Of a DNA stretch of 64,000 nt, positions 34,003 through 42,946 are shown one piece after another. The position numbers and the translations under genes are program-made. Source of the DNA: Amycolatopsis acididurans (GTDB lineage Bacteria > Actinomycetota > Actinomycetes > Mycobacteriales > Pseudonocardiaceae); NCBI RefSeq assembly GCF_012328925.1, contig NZ_JAAXLS010000012.1:62001-126000 (forward strand), given 5' to 3'. The stretch's first letter is position 1; each line of letters begins with the position of its first letter. The notes below the pieces were generated by a model that did not search any database, was not told the DNA's origin, and saw only the letters and a list, made by a program, of their open reading frames with translations.

Positions 34003-34035
34003 GGTGGGCCAGGGCGCGAGAAGCCCTGGCCCACC
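34003..34035. terminator. Bidirectional terminator
   Basis: GGTGGGCCAGGGC (34003-34015) pairs perfectly with GCCCTGGCCCACC (34023-34035), loop 7 bases. It sits between the stops of the RmlD-like gene (plus) and the IolE-like gene (minus), and so marks the boundary between the putative cluster and the inositol genes. Confidence 0.8.
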
Positions 34036-34042
34036 ACGAGAA

Positions 34043-34921
34043 CTATCCGAGGGACCGCAGAAACTCCACACTCGCGCGGATGTCCGCCAGAGGCCCGTCC
34101 TCACCCGGCTCGGCGGCGAGGACCCGGTCCTGCTCCGGGACGTACCAACCCGAATAGCCCCGCGACTCCAGGAACCGCACGATCTCCCGTAGATCGATGC
34201 CGCCCTCGCCGAGTACCCGGTACATCCCGTCGCGCACGGCTTCGGTGTAGGTGCGCTCCGACGACCGGACGCTGTCCATCAGCGCCAAGTCGACGTCCTT
34301 GAGATGGACGTGGACGATCCGGTCTGCCGCGGCGTGCACGAGTTCGACCGGATCGGTGCCCCCGACCAGGAGGTGACCCGCATCGATGCACAGCGGCACC
34401 TCGCAGTCATCCAGGAACCGGTACACCTCCGAGCGCGTTTCGACCGTGGTGCCGACGTGCGGATGGAGGCACGCCTGTACCCCACGCTCCGCCGCTCGCG
34501 CGGTGATGCGTTCGAGGTTTTCGATCAGCTGCTTCCATTCGTCGTCATCGAGCGCGGGACGGACGTCGTAGCCGGTGAGACCGGAGTCGGCCGCGATGAC
34601 CATGACTTTCGCGCCCAAGGTGTCGAATGCGTCGAGGATCCCCTCCACAACCGGCTCGATCGTCTCCGGCTTCGCGTGCAGGACGATCGGGTTGAAAGAG
34701 CCGAGAGCACGCAGGTCGAACGACGCGAGCATGTCCCGCTGGTCAGCCGGTGTGCCTGGAATGAAGCCGACCGGACCGAGTTCGGTATAGCTCAGGCCCG
34801 CCTCGCGCATCTCGGACAACACACGACTCGCCGCGATTTGATGACCCCAACCCGGGACTTCGCAGATGCCCCACGACGCGGGGGCGCCGGCAACGCGTTC
34901 GGCGATGGGAGCACGGTTCAC
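34043..34921 (-). CDS. iolE: Inosose dehydratase-like TIM-barrel protein (IolE type)
   Basis: The 292-residue protein begins with GAPASWGICEVPGWG, the signature of 2-keto-myo-inositol dehydratases, and has the AP-endonuclease-like barrel residues ACLHPHVGTTVE, PLCIDAGHLL and IVHVHLKDVD that hold a metal. It removes water from 2-keto-myo-inositol to give 3D-(3,5/4)-trihydroxycyclohexane-1,2-dione, the second step of inositol catabolism. Its start overlaps the IolG stop by 4 bases, so the two are coupled and divergent from the IclR regulator. Confidence 0.87.
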   Translation of the reverse strand: MNRAPIAERVAGAPASWGICEVPGWGHQIAASRVLSEMREAGLSYTELGPVGFIPGTPADQRDMLASFDLRALGSFNPIVLHAKPETIEPVVEGILDAFDTLGAKVMVIAADSGLTGYDVRPALDDDEWKQLIENLERITARAAERGVQACLHPHVGTTVETRSEVYRFLDDCEVPLCIDAGHLLVGGTDPVELVHAAADRIVHVHLKDVDLALMDSVRSSERTYTEAVRDGMYRVLGEGGIDLREIVRFLESRGYSGWYVPEQDRVLAAEPGEDGPLADIRASVEFLRSLG

Positions 34922-35922
34922 AGGGCAGCGACCTCCTGGATCCGGACCGGGCGATGCTCACGTCGCGACAACTCGACCGCTTCAGCGATGTATGAGGCCT
35001 GGAGTGCGTCTTCGACGGTGCACGGGTTTTCGCAACGTCCTGCCGCGACATCGATGAAGGTACGCAATTCCTCGGCGTAGGCGGGTTCGAACCGGTCCCA
35101 GAACAAGGTCCAGGCGGGTCCGGCGGGGAACTCGACACCCGGTTCGGCGGAGCGGATCGGCGTACGGTCCGTCAGACCGACGACATGGTTTGCCTCGGTG
35201 CCGATGATCTCCATCCTGATGTCGTAACCCGCGCCGTTGTAACGCGAACCCTGGAACGTCACGAGCGTCCCGTCATCCAGCAGCAGAGTGCCCACCGACT
35301 CGTCGGGGTCGTGAGCCTTGGCGAAGTAGTCCGCGCCGCGGTTCGCGCCGATCGAGTACACCTCGACCACCTCTCGGCCGGTGACCCACCGGAGAATGTC
35401 GAAGTCGTGGATGTGCAGGTCGCGAGCAATGCCGCCGGACGTGACGATGAACGACTCCGGCGGGGGCGCGGGGTCGCCGCTGATCAGGTGAAGTCGCCTG
35501 AGGTCCCCGAGTTCGCCGTTTCGCAGGGCCTCTCGACCTGCCGCGTAGCCCTTGTCGAAGCGACGCTGGAAGCCGACCTGAACCGGCACGTCGTTCGCCG
35601 ACACCAATTCCAGTACTTGTTTCGTGCGTTCCGCGTCGATCGCTACGGGCTTCTCACAAAAAGCCGGGACGCCTGCTTTGACCGCCGCCTCGATGAGTTC
35701 GGCGTGTGCTGAGGTGGCTGTCGAAATAACAAGGCCATCGAGATTCGCGTCGAACAACTCGTTCAGGCTCGCCGCGACGACTCCGTTGGCCTTGGCCGCG
35801 ACCGCGGACGCTCGATCGCGGTCTTCGTCGAATACTACGAGTTCGGTGACGTCATCGTGAGCGGCCAGCACCATGGCATGACCGGCTCCGATACGACCTG
35901 TTCCAGCGATACCAACTCTCAT
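34918..35922 (-). CDS. iolG: myo-Inositol 2-dehydrogenase-like Gfo/Idh protein (IolG type)
   Basis: The 334-residue protein has MRVGIAGTGRIGAGHAMVL, the motif CEKPVAIDAE with the catalytic Lys, VQVGFQRRFDKGY, and ARDLHIHDFDILRWVTG with the catalytic Asp/His. This matches inositol dehydrogenases, which oxidise myo-inositol to 2-keto-myo-inositol with NAD. With IolE it makes a two-gene unit. Its promoter faces that of the IclR regulator across about 250 bases. A role on a related cyclitol cannot be excluded. Confidence 0.87.
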   Translation of the reverse strand: MRVGIAGTGRIGAGHAMVLAAHDDVTELVVFDEDRDRASAVAAKANGVVAASLNELFDANLDGLVISTATSAHAELIEAAVKAGVPAFCEKPVAIDAERTKQVLELVSANDVPVQVGFQRRFDKGYAAGREALRNGELGDLRRLHLISGDPAPPPESFIVTSGGIARDLHIHDFDILRWVTGREVVEVYSIGANRGADYFAKAHDPDESVGTLLLDDGTLVTFQGSRYNGAGYDIRMEIIGTEANHVVGLTDRTPIRSAEPGVEFPAGPAWTLFWDRFEPAYAEELRTFIDVAAGRCENPCTVEDALQASYIAEAVELSRREHRPVRIQEVAAL

Positions 35923-36091
35923 CGAGCTCGGTCCTCCCAGACGTGGGACAACGGGGACTGGGTTGCGGTCAACAGTACGCAGGTTTCAGTGAGTGATCCG
36001 ACGGTACAGGCCGCCCGATCTGCCCGGCAAGGCTCTGGGAGCCGCTATTCGCGGCGTTTGATGCGCCAGACAAGATCTTTCACATCTTCCT

Positions 36092-36156
36092 GTTGCGACA
36101 TGCGCACAGAATCGGTTTGTTGCGTATAACGCGCCATTGTGTACCCACAAGTTGCG
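36092..36156. promoter_or_regulatory. Repeated GTTGCG sites and small palindrome upstream of IclR/iolG
   Basis: GTTGCG occurs at 36092, 36119 and 36151, and the second copy continues into GCGT-ATA-ACGC (36122-36132). The sites lie in the divergent iolG/IclR region and could be the operator of the IclR-type regulator. Only the repeats are seen; binding is inferred. Confidence 0.35.
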
Positions 36157-36172
36157 CTATATGCTCCTCGCC

Positions 36173-36955
36173 ATGAGTAGCGTGGGCGCACTGGAGCGCG
36201 GGCTCAGGATTCTGGACCTGCTCATCGAGGTCGAGTCGGACCCGATTCGGCGTGAGGAAGGGCTTGCGATTCAGCAGGTCGCGCTCGAGCTCGACATCCA
36301 CAAGAGCACCGCGTCTCGCCTCATGCAGACGCTTGTGGCCAGGGGTTATGCAATCCCGAACTACGGCGGCAAGCGCGGTTTCCGGCTCGGGCCCGCCGTC
36401 GAGGTGAGCTCCGGGCTGAACATGAACCAGCGCCGGCTGACCGAGCTGGCGCACCCCTACCTGGTCCGGCTCGTCGACGAGACCGGCGAGTGCGCTCACG
36501 CCGCAGTTGCGTCCGGCGCAACCGCACTCGTCATCGATGACGTGGAAACAGGACAGCCGTTGCGGGTCGTCGCGGGCACCGGGCGCCGGGTTCCGTTGCA
36601 CTGCACCTCCGCGGGCAAGTGCCTGCTGGCACTCGGGCTCGCGACGATCCCGGCGGAACTGCCTGCCCGCACCGCACGGACTATTACCAATCCTAATATT
36701 TTACAACTGCACCTTTCCGAGATTTTGGAGCGCGGCTACGCGCTCGACGACGAGGAAAACCATTCCGGGGTCCGCTGTATCTCCGTTCCCGTTTACTACG
36801 GCGCCGGTGGCGCGCCGGTTGGCTGCATTGGGATCGACGGACCTTCGGTGCGCGTGGTCGAAGGCGAAATAGACAAGCTGGCCCGCAAGGTCATCGAAGT
36901 GGCCCAGGAGCTGTCTGCTCGGCTGGGGGAGGACCACTTGCTCCCCGTGGGATAG
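36173..36955 (+). CDS. IclR family transcriptional regulator (probable inositol regulator)
   Basis: The 260-residue protein has the IclR winged helix at the N-terminus (ALERGLRILDLLIEVES; IQQVALELDIHKSTASRLMQ) and the GAF-like effector domain (LAHPYLVRLVDETGECAHAA; PLHCTSAGKCLLALG). It is placed between iolG-iolE (divergent) and the iolD-led operon, 35 bases before iolD, so it likely controls both in response to inositol or an intermediate. ATG 36173 was preferred over ATG 36161; neither has a strong RBS. Confidence 0.9.
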   Translation: MSSVGALERGLRILDLLIEVESDPIRREEGLAIQQVALELDIHKSTASRLMQTLVARGYAIPNYGGKRGFRLGPAVEVSSGLNMNQRRLTELAHPYLVRLVDETGECAHAAVASGATALVIDDVETGQPLRVVAGTGRRVPLHCTSAGKCLLALGLATIPAELPARTARTITNPNILQLHLSEILERGYALDDEENHSGVRCISVPVYYGAGGAPVGCIGIDGPSVRVVEGEIDKLARKVIEVAQELSARLGEDHLLPVG

Positions 36956-36990
36956 CCGAACAGCGGTTTTCCGGAGAAGGGACAACGGCG

Positions 36991-38883
36991 TTGAGTATCC
37001 GGTTGACGACAGGTCAGGCGATCGTCCGCTACCTGATGAATCAGTATGTGGACTTCGACGGAGTCTCCGAACGGTTTTTTGCCGGGATGTGGGGGATTTT
37101 CGGGCACGGCAACATCGGCGGTGTCGCGGAGGCTTTGCAGGAGGCGGGACCCGAGTTCCCGTACTACCTGGGGCGCAACGAACAGGGCATGGTGCACGCG
37201 GCGGTCGCGTACGCGAAGCTGAAGAACCGGCGCCAGGCCTTCGCCTGCCTGTCCTCCATCGGACCGGGCGCGACCAACATGGTGACGGGTGCGGCTACCG
37301 CCACCGTGAACCGGCTGCCGGTGCTGATCCTCTCCGGCGACACGTTCGCGGAACGGCTGCAGGACCCGGTGCTGCAGCAGGTCGGCAGTGAGCACGCCGG
37401 CGACCAGACCGCGAACGACTCCTTCCGATCCGTGGTGCGCTATTGGGACCGCATCACCCGCCCCGAGCAGCTGATCAGCTCCCTGCCCGAGGTGATGCGC
37501 ACGCTGACCTCGCCCGCGGACACCGGTGCGGTGTTCCTCGGCCTGCCACAGGACATCCAGACGTACGCGTTCGATTTCCCGGAGCAGATGTTCGAACCAC
37601 GAACCTGGTACATCCCGCGGCTGCGTGCCGACGAACGGCAGATCGCCCGCGCCGCGGCGTGGATCCGCGACAGCGAACGCCCGCTGATCGTCGCCGGCGG
37701 CGGCGTGCGCTACAGCGAGGCCTTCGACGCGCTGCGTGCGTTCGCCGAGCGGACCGGCATCCCGGTCGCGGAAACCCACGCGGGCAAGGGAGCGCTGAGC
37801 TACGACCATCCGTTGAGCCTCGGCGGCGCCGGTGTCGCCGGGACCCGCGCGGCGAACCTGATCGCCGAAGCCGCGGACCTGGTGATCGGAATCGGCACCC
37901 GCTACACGGACTTCACCACCGCGTCCAAGACCGCCTTCCAGCACCCCGGCGTGCGCTTCATCAACATCAACGTGTTCGAACAGGACACCTACAAGCACGC
38001 GGCGGTGCCGCTCGTCGGCGACGCACGCGCGGTGCTGGAGGAACTCGACGCGACACTCGGGGGGTACGAGACCGCTCCGGCGTACCGCGACGAGGTGCTG
38101 CGGCTGAACCGGGACTGGAACACCGAAGTCGAGCGGCTCTACAACCTCGGCAAGGACCCGATCAGCCAGGGCGAAATCATCGGCGCGGTCGAGGCTTCCA
38201 CCGGCCCACGCGACGTCGTGGTCACCTCGGCGGGCAGCCTGCCCGGGGACCTGTTGAAGCTGTGGCGTTGCCGCGATCCGCTGAGCTACCAGGTCGAGTA
38301 CGGCTACTCGGTGATGGGCTACGAGATCGCCGGTGGTCTCGGTGCCAAGCTCGCGGACCTGGACCGCGAGGTGTACGTGATGGTCGGCGACGGATCGTTC
38401 CTGATGATGAACACCGAGATCGCCACCGCGGTGCAGGACGGCATCAAGATCATCGTCGTCCTGATCGACAACCGTGGATTCTCCAGCGTCGGCCGGGTTT
38501 CCGAGCAGGTCGGCAGCGAAGGCTTCGGCTGCCACTTCCGGGCCCGGTCGGATTCGGGCTGGTACAGCGGCCAGCCACTGGAGGTGGATTTCGAGGCGGT
38601 GTGCCGCGGCTTGGGTGCCGAGGCGGTCACCGTCAAGACGAAGTCCGATTTGGAATCGGCGCTCCAGGACGCACGCGAGTCGGACCAGACCCGGTGCATC
38701 GTCATCGCCACCGACTGGCACGAACGCGTGCCCGGTTACGCCTCGTGCTGGTGGGACATGGCGACCGCCGAGGTCTCGACCATTCCCGCCGTCCGCGAGG
38801 CACGCCAGGACTACGAGAAGGAGAAGTCGCGCGAGCGGTACCTGATGGTGCCCGGTCACCCGCATTGGGGCGGCGATGACTGA
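36991..38883 (+). CDS. iolD: 3D-(3,5/4)-trihydroxycyclohexane-1,2-dione hydrolase (IolD)
   Basis: The 630-residue ThDP enzyme starts TTGQAIVRYLMNQYVDFDG and has AGMWGIFGHGNIGGVAEAL, the conserved Glu in RNEQGMVHAA, and the ThDP motif MVGDGSFLMMNTEIATA to IDNRGFSS. These are characteristic of IolD, which opens the trihydroxycyclohexane-dione ring to 5-deoxyglucuronate. TTG start 36991 has GGAGAAGGGA upstream. The stop overlaps iolC by 8 bases. It leads the catabolic operon. Confidence 0.93.
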   Translation: MSIRLTTGQAIVRYLMNQYVDFDGVSERFFAGMWGIFGHGNIGGVAEALQEAGPEFPYYLGRNEQGMVHAAVAYAKLKNRRQAFACLSSIGPGATNMVTGAATATVNRLPVLILSGDTFAERLQDPVLQQVGSEHAGDQTANDSFRSVVRYWDRITRPEQLISSLPEVMRTLTSPADTGAVFLGLPQDIQTYAFDFPEQMFEPRTWYIPRLRADERQIARAAAWIRDSERPLIVAGGGVRYSEAFDALRAFAERTGIPVAETHAGKGALSYDHPLSLGGAGVAGTRAANLIAEAADLVIGIGTRYTDFTTASKTAFQHPGVRFININVFEQDTYKHAAVPLVGDARAVLEELDATLGGYETAPAYRDEVLRLNRDWNTEVERLYNLGKDPISQGEIIGAVEASTGPRDVVVTSAGSLPGDLLKLWRCRDPLSYQVEYGYSVMGYEIAGGLGAKLADLDREVYVMVGDGSFLMMNTEIATAVQDGIKIIVVLIDNRGFSSVGRVSEQVGSEGFGCHFRARSDSGWYSGQPLEVDFEAVCRGLGAEAVTVKTKSDLESALQDARESDQTRCIVIATDWHERVPGYASCWWDMATAEVSTIPAVREARQDYEKEKSRERYLMVPGHPHWGGDD

Positions 38884-39823
38884 TCTGCTCACGGTCGGCC
38901 GGGTGAACCTGGATCTGTACGCCCAGCAGACGGGTGCCGAGTTCACCGAGGCCCGCGGGTTCGACGCCATGATCGGCGGTAGCCCGTCCAACATCGCGAT
39001 CGCCGCCGCCCGGCTCGGCGTCCGGTCGGCGGTGTTCACGGCGGTGGGTGACGATCTGGTCGGCGAGTGGGTGTCACGGGCCTTTGACAGGGAGTCCGTC
39101 GATACCCGCTATGTCGCCCGGAAGCCGGGCGTGCACACGTCGCTGGCTCTGCTCGGGCAGATCCCGCCCGACCGGTTCCCGCGCACCTTCTACCGCGACA
39201 ATCCGGCCGACATCCACCTGACCAGGCAGGACGCGGAGTCGCTGCCGCTGGACCCGGTGGGTGCCGTGCTGGTCTCCGCGGACGTCTTCGCGCGCGGATC
39301 GTCGGCGGAAACCGCCGCCTGGATTTTGCGGACCTGCCGGGAAAAGGGCACCACCACCTACATCGACCTGGATCTGCGGCCGGAGCACTGGCCGAAGCCG
39401 GACGAATACTCGACGCTGGTCGGTGCCGCGGTGCGGGACGCCGACGTCGTGCTGGGCACCGCGGAGGAGTTCGCGGCGCTGCACCAGGTCGAGGTGCGTG
39501 ACGTGGGCCGGGTCCTCTCGGCGGGCGAGCGGACGCTGGTGCTCAAGCGCGGCGAGGACGGCGCGACCGTCCTGTCGCCGGACGGCGAGTTCGCGGCACC
39601 GGTGTTCGGTGTGACGGTGGCGAGCACGGTGGGTGCCGGTGACGCGTTCGCCGCCGGGCTGATATCCGCGCGGTTGAACGGATCCGGCTGGCAAGCGGCG
39701 GCTCGGTTCGCGAGTGCGTGCGGAGCGATCACGGCCAGCCGGTTCGGTTGTTCCCGGGGCTTCCCCTCGCTCGACGAGGTCGCCGACCTGCTCGGCTTGG
39801 AGGTGGCTGCCGATGGCCGTTGA
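38876..39823 (+). CDS. iolC: 5-Dehydro-2-deoxygluconokinase (PfkB family, IolC)
   Basis: The 315-residue kinase has the PfkB N-terminal motif GGSPSNIAIAAARLG and the C-terminal ATP/anion-hole motif STVGAGDAFAAGLISA with the catalytic Asp. It phosphorylates 5-dehydro-2-deoxy-gluconate in inositol catabolism. DLLTVGRVNLDLYAQQTG at the start is IolC-like. It overlaps iolD at the front and iolB at the end, which supports tight co-expression. Confidence 0.92.
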   Translation: MTDLLTVGRVNLDLYAQQTGAEFTEARGFDAMIGGSPSNIAIAAARLGVRSAVFTAVGDDLVGEWVSRAFDRESVDTRYVARKPGVHTSLALLGQIPPDRFPRTFYRDNPADIHLTRQDAESLPLDPVGAVLVSADVFARGSSAETAAWILRTCREKGTTTYIDLDLRPEHWPKPDEYSTLVGAAVRDADVVLGTAEEFAALHQVEVRDVGRVLSAGERTLVLKRGEDGATVLSPDGEFAAPVFGVTVASTVGAGDAFAAGLISARLNGSGWQAAARFASACGAITASRFGCSRGFPSLDEVADLLGLEVAADGR

Positions 39824-40589
39824 CGACCTGCGGTATCTGGGTTTCCGGGCGCTGTCGCTGCGTCCGGGTGAGACGGTGGAGCTGGACACCACCGGCCGCG
39901 AAACGGGTGTGCTGACGATTTCGGGCTCGGGCACGGCGGCCGCGGACGGCGACAAGTTCCCGCTGCGCCGGCGCGACGTGTTCGAGGAGTTGTCGGGTCT
40001 GCTCTACGTGCCGCCGGGCACGGCCCTGACGCTGACCGCGACGACGGAATGGACCGTCGCGGTCGGCACCGCTCCGGCGTCCGGCCGCTATCCCGTCCGG
40101 CTCATCGCACCGGAGGAGATGAAGGTCGAGCAGCGGGGCGGCGGCGTCGCGATTCGCCAGATCCACCACGTGCTGACGCATCCGCTGCCGGCGGAACGGC
40201 TGGTCGTGTACGAGGCGCTCGTGCCGGCCGGGGCGTGGGCGGGCTGGCCGCCGCACTGCCACGACGGGCGGCACGGTTCGCCGAACTTCGAGGAGACCTA
40301 CTTCTTCCGGTTCGACCGCGCCGAGGGCTTCGGGTTTCACCGGAACTACGTGGAGGACGGCTCGTTCGACGAGACCTTCGTCGTGCGGGACGGGGACTGT
40401 GTGGCAGTGCCGCGCGGTTTCCACGTGACCGCACCATCGCCCGCGGCGAACATGTGGATCCTCAATTTCCTGGCAGGTGAGCCGGTTGACGAAGAGCGCG
40501 CACGACCACCGTATTTCGACCCCACGACGAGCTGGATCACAGATGACTGGTCACGAGGACGTCTTGAGCTTCCCGTCGCCGTCCGGTGA
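39813..40589 (+). CDS. iolB: 5-Deoxy-glucuronate isomerase (IolB)
   Basis: The 258-residue cupin protein contains GWPPHCHDGRHGS and NFEETYFFRFDRAEGFGFH, which hold the metal ligands of IolB, and a long VVRDGDCVAVPRGFHVTAP strand. It isomerises 5-deoxy-glucuronate to 5-dehydro-2-deoxygluconate. The ATG at 39813 overlaps the iolC end by 11 bases and its own stop lies inside the next gene, so the operon is densely packed. Confidence 0.93.
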   Translation: MAVDDLRYLGFRALSLRPGETVELDTTGRETGVLTISGSGTAAADGDKFPLRRRDVFEELSGLLYVPPGTALTLTATTEWTVAVGTAPASGRYPVRLIAPEEMKVEQRGGGVAIRQIHHVLTHPLPAERLVVYEALVPAGAWAGWPPHCHDGRHGSPNFEETYFFRFDRAEGFGFHRNYVEDGSFDETFVVRDGDCVAVPRGFHVTAPSPAANMWILNFLAGEPVDEERARPPYFDPTTSWITDDWSRGRLELPVAVR

Positions 40590-41409
40590 GCGGCTGCGCG
40601 CGGCGGCGAGCTGGGACGGCGTGTACTGCCTGCTCGCCCTGGACCATCGTGACGCGATGCGCAACGCGTTCGCGCGCGCCGGTCTCGACGGCGTGGACGA
40701 GGAGAAGATGCTGCAGGTCAAGGGCCGTATCGCGGACACGCTGACCAGTCGTGCGTCCGGCATCCTGCTGGACCCGGCCGCGCTCGAACGCTGCCGGCCG
40801 AAGGACGCCGGCGTGCTGATGCCGCTGGAGGCGCAGGGGTACGAGCCGTTCGCCGGGGGCCGGCTGACACGGCTCGAACACACCGTCGCCGAACTGGCGG
40901 AACTCGGCGCGGACGGCTGCAAGCTGCTGATCTACTACCGCTACGACCACCGGGAAACGGCGTGGCGGCAACGAGAACTGGTGCATCGGGCGGTCGCCGA
41001 CTGTCGCCAGCACCGGCTGCCGCTGGTACTGGAGCCGCTGCTCTACCGGCTGGAAGGCGAGACCTCCCACCCACACCCGGATCTCATCGTGGGTGCCGCT
41101 CGTGACCTGGCCGGCATCGGCGCTGACCTGCTCAAACTGCCTTTCCCCGGTCGCCGGGAGGCGTGCGAGCAGGTGAGCGAACTCGCGGACTGGGTGCTGC
41201 TCGGCGGAAGCGACACCGACCGGGACACCTTCGCCGAACAGCTCGTGATCGCCACGAGCGCCGGCGCGTGCGGGTTCATCGCGGGACGGCCGATCTGGGG
41301 CGGGGCACTGGGATTGGACGAGGCCGAACAGGCGAAGTGGCTCGCCGAGGACGCGCTGCCCTACTTCGACCGGCTGACCGACATCGCACACGGAAGGACG
41401 ATCGCGTGA
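40543..41409 (+). CDS. Class I aldolase, LacD-like (IolJ-equivalent)
   Basis: The 288-residue protein has LLALDHRDAM, CKLLIYYRYDH, LPLVLEPLLYRLEG and DLLKLPFPGRREA, in which the Lys of LKLPF is the Schiff-base residue of tagatose-bisphosphate-type class I aldolases. In inositol operons of actinomycetes such a LacD-like enzyme replaces IolJ and cleaves the phosphorylated intermediate into DHAP and malonate semialdehyde. ATG 40543 overlaps iolB by 47 bases; its stop overlaps iolA (GTGA). Confidence 0.85.
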   Translation: MTGHEDVLSFPSPSGERLRAAASWDGVYCLLALDHRDAMRNAFARAGLDGVDEEKMLQVKGRIADTLTSRASGILLDPAALERCRPKDAGVLMPLEAQGYEPFAGGRLTRLEHTVAELAELGADGCKLLIYYRYDHRETAWRQRELVHRAVADCRQHRLPLVLEPLLYRLEGETSHPHPDLIVGAARDLAGIGADLLKLPFPGRREACEQVSELADWVLLGGSDTDRDTFAEQLVIATSAGACGFIAGRPIWGGALGLDEAEQAKWLAEDALPYFDRLTDIAHGRTIA

Positions 41410-42902
41410 CCGCCATTTCCACCGACCGCATCGGTCACTGGATCGCCGGGAAAATCAACGTCAACGGCGGTGATACCGGCCCGGTGTTCAACCCGGCGAC
41501 GGGTGAGCAGACCGGTTGCGTCGAGTTCGCGACGGCTGCCGAGGTCGACAGCGCCGTCGAGGCGGCCAAAGCCGCGTTCCCGGAATGGCGTGCGATGTCG
41601 TTGGCGCGCCGGGCGGAGCTGTTCTTCCGGATCCGCGAGGTCTTCCTGGCCAACCGGGAGGAGATCGCCCGGCTGGTGACGGCGGAGCACGGCAAGACCT
41701 TTGCCGACGCGTTCGCCGAGGTCGGGCGAGGCGTCGAGGTCATCGAATACTGCTGCGGCATTCCCGATCACCTCAAGGGCGAGTACGCGGAGCAGGTGTC
41801 GACCGGGGTCGACGTGCATTCGGTGCGCCAGCCGCTGGGTGTGTGCGCCGGCATCACGCCGTTCAATTTCCCGGCCATGGTGCCGATGTGGATGTGGGCG
41901 CCCGCACTCGCCTGCGGCAACACCTTCGTGCTGAAACCGTCCGAAAAGGACCCGTCGGCGCCGATGCTGATGGCGGAGTTGCTGCGCGAGGCCGGGGTGC
42001 CCGACGGCGTTTTCAACGTCGTGCACGGCGATCGCGTGGCCGTGGACACGCTGCTGGGGCATCCGGATGTCGCGGCCGTGTCGTTCGTCGGTTCGACCCC
42101 GGTCGCCCGCCACGTCTACGAGCAGGCGACGGTGCGGGGAAAGCGCTGCCAGGCCTTGGGCGGAGCGAAGAACCACATGATCGTGCTGCCCGACGCGGAC
42201 ATCGGCATGGCGGCGGATGCCGCGGTGTCGGCCGCGTACGGTTCGGCCGGCGAGCGATGCATGGCCGTGTCGGTGGTCGTCGCGGTGGGCGGTGTCGGAG
42301 ACGCGCTGGTCGAGGCGATCCGGCAGCGGATCGCGAAACTGACGGTCGGCGACGGTGCCGATCAGGTCGACATGGGGCCGCTGATCACCGGCGAGCACCG
42401 GGCGCGGGTCGCCGGGTATGTCCGCAAAGCGCCGGGGGAAGGCGCGACGATCGTCGTCGACGGGCGTGTCGCCACGCCGGACGGTGACGGCTACTTCCTC
42501 GCCCCGTCACTGCTGGACCACGTCAAACCGGGCATGAAGGCCTACGACGACGAGATTTTCGGCCCGGTGCTGAGCGTGACGCGCACCGATACCTACGAAG
42601 AGGCCGTGCGGCTGGTCAACGACAACCCGTACGGCAACGGAACGGCGATCTTCACCCGCGACGGCGGCGTCGCGCGGCGGTTCCAGTGGGACGCGCAGGC
42701 CGGCATGGTCGGGATCAACGTGCCGATCCCGGTGCCGGCGGCACAGTTCTCCTTCGGCGGCTGGAAGAACAGCCTGTTCGGCGACACCCACATGTACGGC
42801 CGCGAGGGAATCAGGTTCTACACCCGCGGCAAGGTCATCACGTCGCGATGGCCGGATCCGGCCACCTCGCGGGTCGACCTCGGTTTTCCGGAGACACGAT
42901 GA
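41406..42902 (+). CDS. iolA: Methylmalonate/malonate-semialdehyde dehydrogenase (IolA)
   Basis: The 498-residue CoA-acylating aldehyde dehydrogenase has FNFPAMVPMWMWAPALACGN, the glycine-rich VSFVGSTPVARH, the catalytic Cys in GSAGERCMAVS, and EIFGPVLSV. The ITPFNFPAMVP and GGAKNHMIVLPDAD segments are IolA/MmsA type. It converts malonate semialdehyde to acetyl-CoA and CO2. The GTG start overlaps the aldolase stop (GTGA). Last enzyme of the operon. Confidence 0.93.
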   Translation: MTAISTDRIGHWIAGKINVNGGDTGPVFNPATGEQTGCVEFATAAEVDSAVEAAKAAFPEWRAMSLARRAELFFRIREVFLANREEIARLVTAEHGKTFADAFAEVGRGVEVIEYCCGIPDHLKGEYAEQVSTGVDVHSVRQPLGVCAGITPFNFPAMVPMWMWAPALACGNTFVLKPSEKDPSAPMLMAELLREAGVPDGVFNVVHGDRVAVDTLLGHPDVAAVSFVGSTPVARHVYEQATVRGKRCQALGGAKNHMIVLPDADIGMAADAAVSAAYGSAGERCMAVSVVVAVGGVGDALVEAIRQRIAKLTVGDGADQVDMGPLITGEHRARVAGYVRKAPGEGATIVVDGRVATPDGDGYFLAPSLLDHVKPGMKAYDDEIFGPVLSVTRTDTYEEAVRLVNDNPYGNGTAIFTRDGGVARRFQWDAQAGMVGINVPIPVPAAQFSFGGWKNSLFGDTHMYGREGIRFYTRGKVITSRWPDPATSRVDLGFPETR

Positions 42903-42946
42903 AAAGGAGATTCTGATTCCGCGTTAGCGTCAGAAAGGTTAAAGAA

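Noticed and set aside
36796..39039. 747-codon minus-strand frame opposite iolD
   Set aside because: Mirror of the iolD/IclR genes; translation is Arg/Asp/Gly-rich without motifs.
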